A stretch of DNA of 37,997 bases from a virus. The notes beneath the pieces are model-generated. The model did not search any database. It saw only the letters and a program-made list of their open reading frames with translations, and was not told the origin of the DNA. The DNA lies in IMG/VR virus record IMGVR_UViG_3300042453_003353, positions 1-37,997 of that record; one strand, 5' to 3'. Every line of letters begins with the position of its first letter. Positions within the stretch are counted from its first letter, which is position 1. The position numbers and the translations under genes were made by a program. Shown here one piece after another: positions 35,887 through 37,997 of the stretch.

Positions 35887-37997
35887 TCACCACCGGCAGA
35901 ACATCAAGAACACGCCGGTCGTGACTACCGGCGGCGGCGTTGCCGACTCAAAGTACCAGCCCAGCGACCCGTTGTTGGTTGAGTTCGCTCCGGCGTACCA
36001 CGTTGTGGTCAAGTCGTAGGCGCGGATGCCGGTGATCGTCAGGTAGTCAGGCGTGGTCACCGTGCCCGAGGTCAGCACCAGCGTCGCGGGGGAGGAGGCA
36101 GAACTCCCCGTCAACGTCAACACCCTACCGGCTTCACCAGTGGCAGTGAAGCTGCCAACACGCTGTGTCGTCGTGCCAAAGGCAATGGTGGTGGCACCAG
36201 TGGCGCTGTAGGTGTTGGTGATGTTGGCGAAGGTGTTGTTGCCGTTAACGGACAGCGTGCCTACACCGCCTTGGTTGAGAGTGATGCCGCTGTAGGAGAT
36301 GCTGCCGCCTACGAAGGTCTTGGCAGATGCAGAGGTGAGGCTGATGGTGCCTGTGCCGGTGACGGTGAGGTTGGTGGATGTAGTCGCGTTCCAAGCAGAC
36401 CCGATTCCTGAACTCGTCCATGTACCAGAACCAACTGCAACCGTGCGCGTAGCTGCGCCAGAAACAGTAAACGTGCCGCCAGAGCCAAGGGTTACATTAT
36501 ATGTAACAGCATTAAACGTGCCAGAAGTTAAAGCTATCGCGCCGGTATTCGTGTTGCTTGATTGATAGGCGTCCTGTAGCGTCAACGTACCACCAGGAGA
36601 ATTAACTTCCAGCCTTGAAGCAAAAGAAACTCCAGCGCTAGTAAGGGTCTGTGAACCCCTCCCAGCAAAAAAGAGCAAACCATTATTACTAACAGTTGTC
36701 CCCGTGCCGTTAATCCAATTACCGTAAACTGATATTGTTCTGTTTGATGTGAGGAACAGTATTGTATTGGCGGTTCTTGCAGACATATCAACTGCACCAA
36801 CATGATAGTCTGCGTTCATGCTTATGGAGGCGCCGCTGTTCAGCCCCGTAGCTTCAAAGAAGCAGGTGTCCTGTGCCAACGGGAAGTCGTTGATGTTCGG
36901 TGTACCGCCGCTGCCTGTAGCCCAACCAATAGCACCGCCCCAGTCGCCGCCAGCAGCAAGGTTCCAATACTTGTTCGCCGCAGCCGTGAACGTAACACCG
37001 CTGTTGCCTTTGCAGTCGCCTATGCGCGTACCAGAGGCAGGAGCAGCAGCACCGGCGATGGTGATGTCACGGAAGTCAACGTCGGTCATTGACACGGCGT
37101 TAGCCGTAATGGTGCGGGTGGTGCCGATGGTGTCGCTGCGGCAGAAATGCCGCATGGTGGCGTCTGTGCCTGCGGAGAAGGTGAGCGTGCCTGTGACGGT
37201 TTGGTTGGCGGTGACGGAGATGTTCTTCAGGCCGGCAGCAGTGATGCCGGTGAAGGACAGGTTGTTGAAGCTGTTGGTGCCGTTGATGGTAACAGTACCT
37301 GCGTTTAGGCTTGTAAAGCTGACGTTGTAGAAGGTTTGGTTGTTGCCGGAGAATGTTGCAGACGTTGCAGAACAGTTGATTTGAGATGTGCTTGCAGTGA
37401 CGGTTAGGTTGGCTCGGTTGGTTTCTGTGGTGCCAAAGTCTATTGGCGGGGTACTTGAAATCTCAGTGGTCCCCGTGTCAAAGTCAATCGTTCTAGAGTT
37501 TCCGTTGTTTGATGAAATTTGGCCGGCGGTCAAGTTATATGTAGCAAGGTCAAAAGACCCGTTGGTAACCGTCAGTATTGACGTTCCCATATTTAATGCA
37601 CTACCAAGCGTCCACGCACAATCAACGCCGTCTATAAAAACATTTGACGCCAGCGTCACTCCATTCGTCGTAAACGTCTGTCCAGTGGAATTACTAGAAA
37701 GCGTAATATTGCCCGTATACGTCCGCGTCAACCCCGTCGCAGGCAGCGTCACATTGCCGTGGATGCCGTTAATGGTTGTAGAACCCGCCAACGTCACATT
37801 CCCAGACGCAGGACCAGCAATGGTCAACGACTTCATCCTGATGCCGCCTGTAACAGCGTTCACCGTGGCCGTGTAGGCTGTCCCATTGCTGCCTGAATCA
37901 AACACAACATCATCGTGGCTGCGTGGCACAGAGGCTCCGCTGCCTGTTCCAGATGTCGTAGACCAGCGTGCTGTGTCGCTCCAGTTGCCTGTGCCAC
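35887..37997 (-). CDS. Large beta-rich fibre/adhesin-like protein (5' end outside window)
   Basis: The frame is open from a stop at 35887 to the right edge, at least 702 residues; no start is visible, since codons upstream of a GTG at 37929 still read as protein (NWSDTARWSTTSGTGSGASV). The opening PRSHDDVVFDSGSNGTAYTA and the very long Thr/Ser/Asn/Gly-rich repeats (LTVTGTGTISLTSASAKTF, TGTLTFSAGTD) indicate parallel beta structure as in phage fibres or surface adhesins. The C-terminus LGWYFESATPPPVVTTGVFL, then MFCRW, is short and hydrophobic. Parts (36460-36800, 37480-37720) look AT-richer, suggesting mosaic origin. Confidence 0.78.
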   Translation of the reverse strand, partial: GTGNWSDTARWSTTSGTGSGASVPRSHDDVVFDSGSNGTAYTATVNAVTGGIRMKSLTIAGPASGNVTLAGSTTINGIHGNVTLPATGLTRTYTGNITLSSNSTGQTFTTNGVTLASNVFIDGVDCAWTLGSALNMGTSILTVTNGSFDLATYNLTAGQISSNNGNSRTIDFDTGTTEISSTPPIDFGTTETNRANLTVTASTSQINCSATSATFSGNNQTFYNVSFTSLNAGTVTINGTNSFNNLSFTGITAAGLKNISVTANQTVTGTLTFSAGTDATMRHFCRSDTIGTTRTITANAVSMTDVDFRDITIAGAAAPASGTRIGDCKGNSGVTFTAAANKYWNLAAGGDWGGAIGWATGSGGTPNINDFPLAQDTCFFEATGLNSGASISMNADYHVGAVDMSARTANTILFLTSNRTISVYGNWINGTGTTVSNNGLLFFAGRGSQTLTSAGVSFASRLEVNSPGGTLTLQDAYQSSNTNTGAIALTSGTFNAVTYNVTLGSGGTFTVSGAATRTVAVGSGTWTSSGIGSAWNATTSTNLTVTGTGTISLTSASAKTFVGGSISYSGITLNQGGVGTLSVNGNNTFANITNTYSATGATTIAFGTTTQRVGSFTATGEAGRVLTLTGSSASSPATLVLTSGTVTTPDYLTITGIRAYDLTTTWYAGANSTNNGSLGWYFESATPPPVVTTGVFLMFCRW

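Overview
The window is a piece of a tailed-phage genome, or of a prophage very like one. It is GC-rich, densely packed with short genes joined by ATGA, GTGA or TGATG overlaps, and carries packaging, lysis and virion genes. The lack of tail sheath, tube or tape-measure genes, together with an adaptor-like protein, a tail-hub-like protein, large internal-virion-type proteins and a virion transglycosylase, points to a short-tailed (podovirus-like) virion. The style of the small accessory proteins suggests a betaproteobacterial (Burkholderiales-type) host; this is an inference from memory of similar proteins. Both ends cut through genes, so portal, capsid, polymerase and any integrase may lie outside.

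Layout. (A) 1-7392, minus strand: packaging block. In transcription order it holds the small terminase, a gene-poor stretch with a nested hairpin, a membrane micro-ORF, a free-standing HNH nuclease, a short protein, the large terminase, a 57-aa protein and a polyvalent protein with an ADP-ribosyltransferase-like domain that runs off the left edge. The large terminase carries two inteins, one in Walker A and one in Walker B. (B) 7477-15397, minus strand: an operon series of small early genes fed by at least four near-identical promoters. It includes a YdaS-like regulator, two DUF1376 proteins, a RuvC-like resolvase, a Ref-like HNH nuclease and many unknowns. (C) 15400-15514: a divergent control region with an inverted-repeat operator candidate. 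(D) 15514-20563, plus strand: early genes with an SSB-like protein, a Tad2-like (DUF2829) protein, a run of small cassette-like genes and a PD-(D/E)XK exonuclease. (E) 20537-37997, minus strand, convergent with D: virion and lysis genes. In transcription order these are a fibre-like protein (open at the right edge), three membrane proteins, a GH24 lysozyme, a DUF5872 protein, an adaptor, a repetitive glycine-rich fibre, a tail-hub protein, a polyproline protein, two internal-virion-type proteins and a transglycosylase.

The genes fit a phage that replicates with its own recombination set (SSB, exonuclease, RuvC, Ref) and packages DNA with an intein-interrupted terminase. The most unusual feature is the second terminase intein. 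Its splicing blocks are intact and in frame, but the place where a homing endonuclease would normally sit holds an HNH gene in another reading frame, with its own Shine-Dalgarno sequence and ATG.
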